The position numbers and the translations under genes were made by a program. A stretch of 14,143 nt of DNA from Candidatus Babeliales bacterium (GTDB taxonomy: Bacteria > Babelota > Babeliae > Babelales > JACPOV01): assembly GCA_020050475.1 (NCBI GenBank), contig JAGVKP010000052.1, positions 1 to 14,143 of the forward strand, read 5' to 3'. A model generated the notes under the pieces. The model saw nothing but the letters and a program-made list of their open reading frames with translations. It had not been told where the DNA came from and did no database searches. This document shows, piece after piece, positions 13,631 to 14,143 of the stretch. Position 1 is the first letter of the stretch; the number at the start of each line of letters is the position of its first letter.

Positions 13631-13984
13631 TTATTTACTATTCGTTTGATGCTGTTGAGCTTGTTGAGATTGCTCGCGCATCTGCTCCATCTTATTAACA
13701 ATCCAACGAATTTCGTTTGGGATAGCAAGTGTATTGTTTGGAATCAAGCCTGCTTGACGCAAAGTATTAAGATGTTCAGGTTTTACGGCAGCACCAGTTT
13801 TCGATTTAGCGAAAAGTTCTTCTAAAGCACCTGTATTATTTTGAAGCGTTAGAGAAGAAATTCCCAACAGCGTACGCTGCGTCCATACAATTGCCTTATC
13901 AACCGAATTATTATTGTTGTTCTGCTGCTCCATAGCCACCAATGGCCCTGCAATCAATAACGAAAGTAAAAATAGTCTTTTCAT
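13631..13984 (-). CDS. Small exported protein with Met-Glu cleavage-site motif, unknown function
   Basis: This 117-residue protein has a textbook signal peptide (Lys2, Arg3, then LFLLSLLIAGPLVA) with cleavage after Ala17 before MEQQ. The mature protein opens with five Asn, has a helical middle and ends in a Gln-rich tail (about 100-113). Residues 53-92 form the domain shared with the protein encoded at 13220-13549 (ALEELFA, then LRQAGL, then AIPNEI). Its MEQQN start of the mature chain is identical to that of the protein encoded at 4501-5109. AGGGGA lies upstream of the start. The gap to the gene before it is 40 bp with no visible terminator. No known family. Confidence 0.75.
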   Translation of the reverse strand: MKRLFLLSLLIAGPLVAMEQQNNNNNSVDKAIVWTQRTLLGISSLTLQNNTGALEELFAKSKTGAAVKPEHLNTLRQAGLIPNNTLAIPNEIRWIVNKMEQMREQSQQAQQHQTNSK

Positions 13985-14024
13985 AAATCCCCTAAAAAGT
14001 TAAACCACACAAAAGTTAAAAACA

Positions 14025-14143
14025 TTATTTTTCATTAAGCACGGCAATACACGCTATCTTCAACGGATTCATTTGATCCGGATCAATCCCAAAAGAAAGA
14101 AGTTTCGTTTTTGATTCTTGAGCTATTTTATAGCTGGGATTAC
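14025..14143 (-). CDS. C-terminal end of a gene running off the right edge, unknown function
   Basis: An open frame enters from the right edge and stops at TAA (14027-14025), giving 38 C-terminal residues. It ends with LLSFGIDPDQMNPLK and a short hydrophobic stretch before NEK. The L-x-x-x-G-(I/L) pattern followed by Pro recalls the C-terminal part of the protein encoded at 13631-13984, so it may be another paralogue of that small-protein family. It is on the same strand, 40 bp ahead of that gene, and so could be in the same operon. Too short to identify. Confidence 0.5.
   Translation of the reverse strand, partial: NPSYKIAQESKTKLLSFGIDPDQMNPLKIACIAVLNEK

Overview
The window most likely comes from a small-genome, Gram-negative-type, possibly host-dependent bacterium. 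It carries a peptidoglycan gene (murA), a salvage gene (thymidine kinase), a repair gene (radA), and then a long run of short exported proteins that match no family I know. That mix resembles Candidatus Dependentiae (TM6/Babeliae) or another protist-associated lineage. This placement is inference from style only; no rRNA or other phylogenetic marker is present.

Layout. Positions 1-3219 are conserved housekeeping: the 5' part of murA on the minus strand (running off the left edge), a 104-bp divergent promoter region, and a tdk-radA operon on the plus strand with a 5-bp gap. Positions 3220-6200 hold five consecutive plus-strand genes for small, mostly basic, helical proteins with N-terminal signal peptides, behind a TTGACA-type promoter. 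The fifth gene has its own promoter region with a near-perfect Fur-box-like sequence and a 23-bp palindrome inside its signal-peptide codons. Positions 6276-9605 encode a 1109-residue membrane protein that is a tandem duplication of one CPBP (CAAX-type) intramembrane metalloprotease module: the first copy keeps all catalytic motifs and the second has lost them. Positions 9682-12496 hold a 73-residue exported basic protein and a two-gene unit whose products contain three copies of an unrecognised helical domain (two in the first protein, one in the second). A perfect 15-bp hairpin at 12551-12594 separates this from a convergent minus-strand cluster (12614-14143) of four small, probably exported or membrane-targeted proteins plus the C-terminal end of a fifth.

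How the parts relate. MurA, Tdk and RadA act in cell-wall synthesis, nucleotide salvage and DNA repair. From 3362 to the right edge almost every gene begins with an export signal, several are visibly paralogous, and five share a Met-Glu pair at the predicted signal-peptidase site. The region therefore looks like an accessory locus of lineage-specific envelope or secreted proteins surrounding a duplicated intramembrane protease. A functional link between the protease and the small proteins is a hypothesis only. I saw no tRNA, rRNA, CRISPR array, transposase or phage gene.
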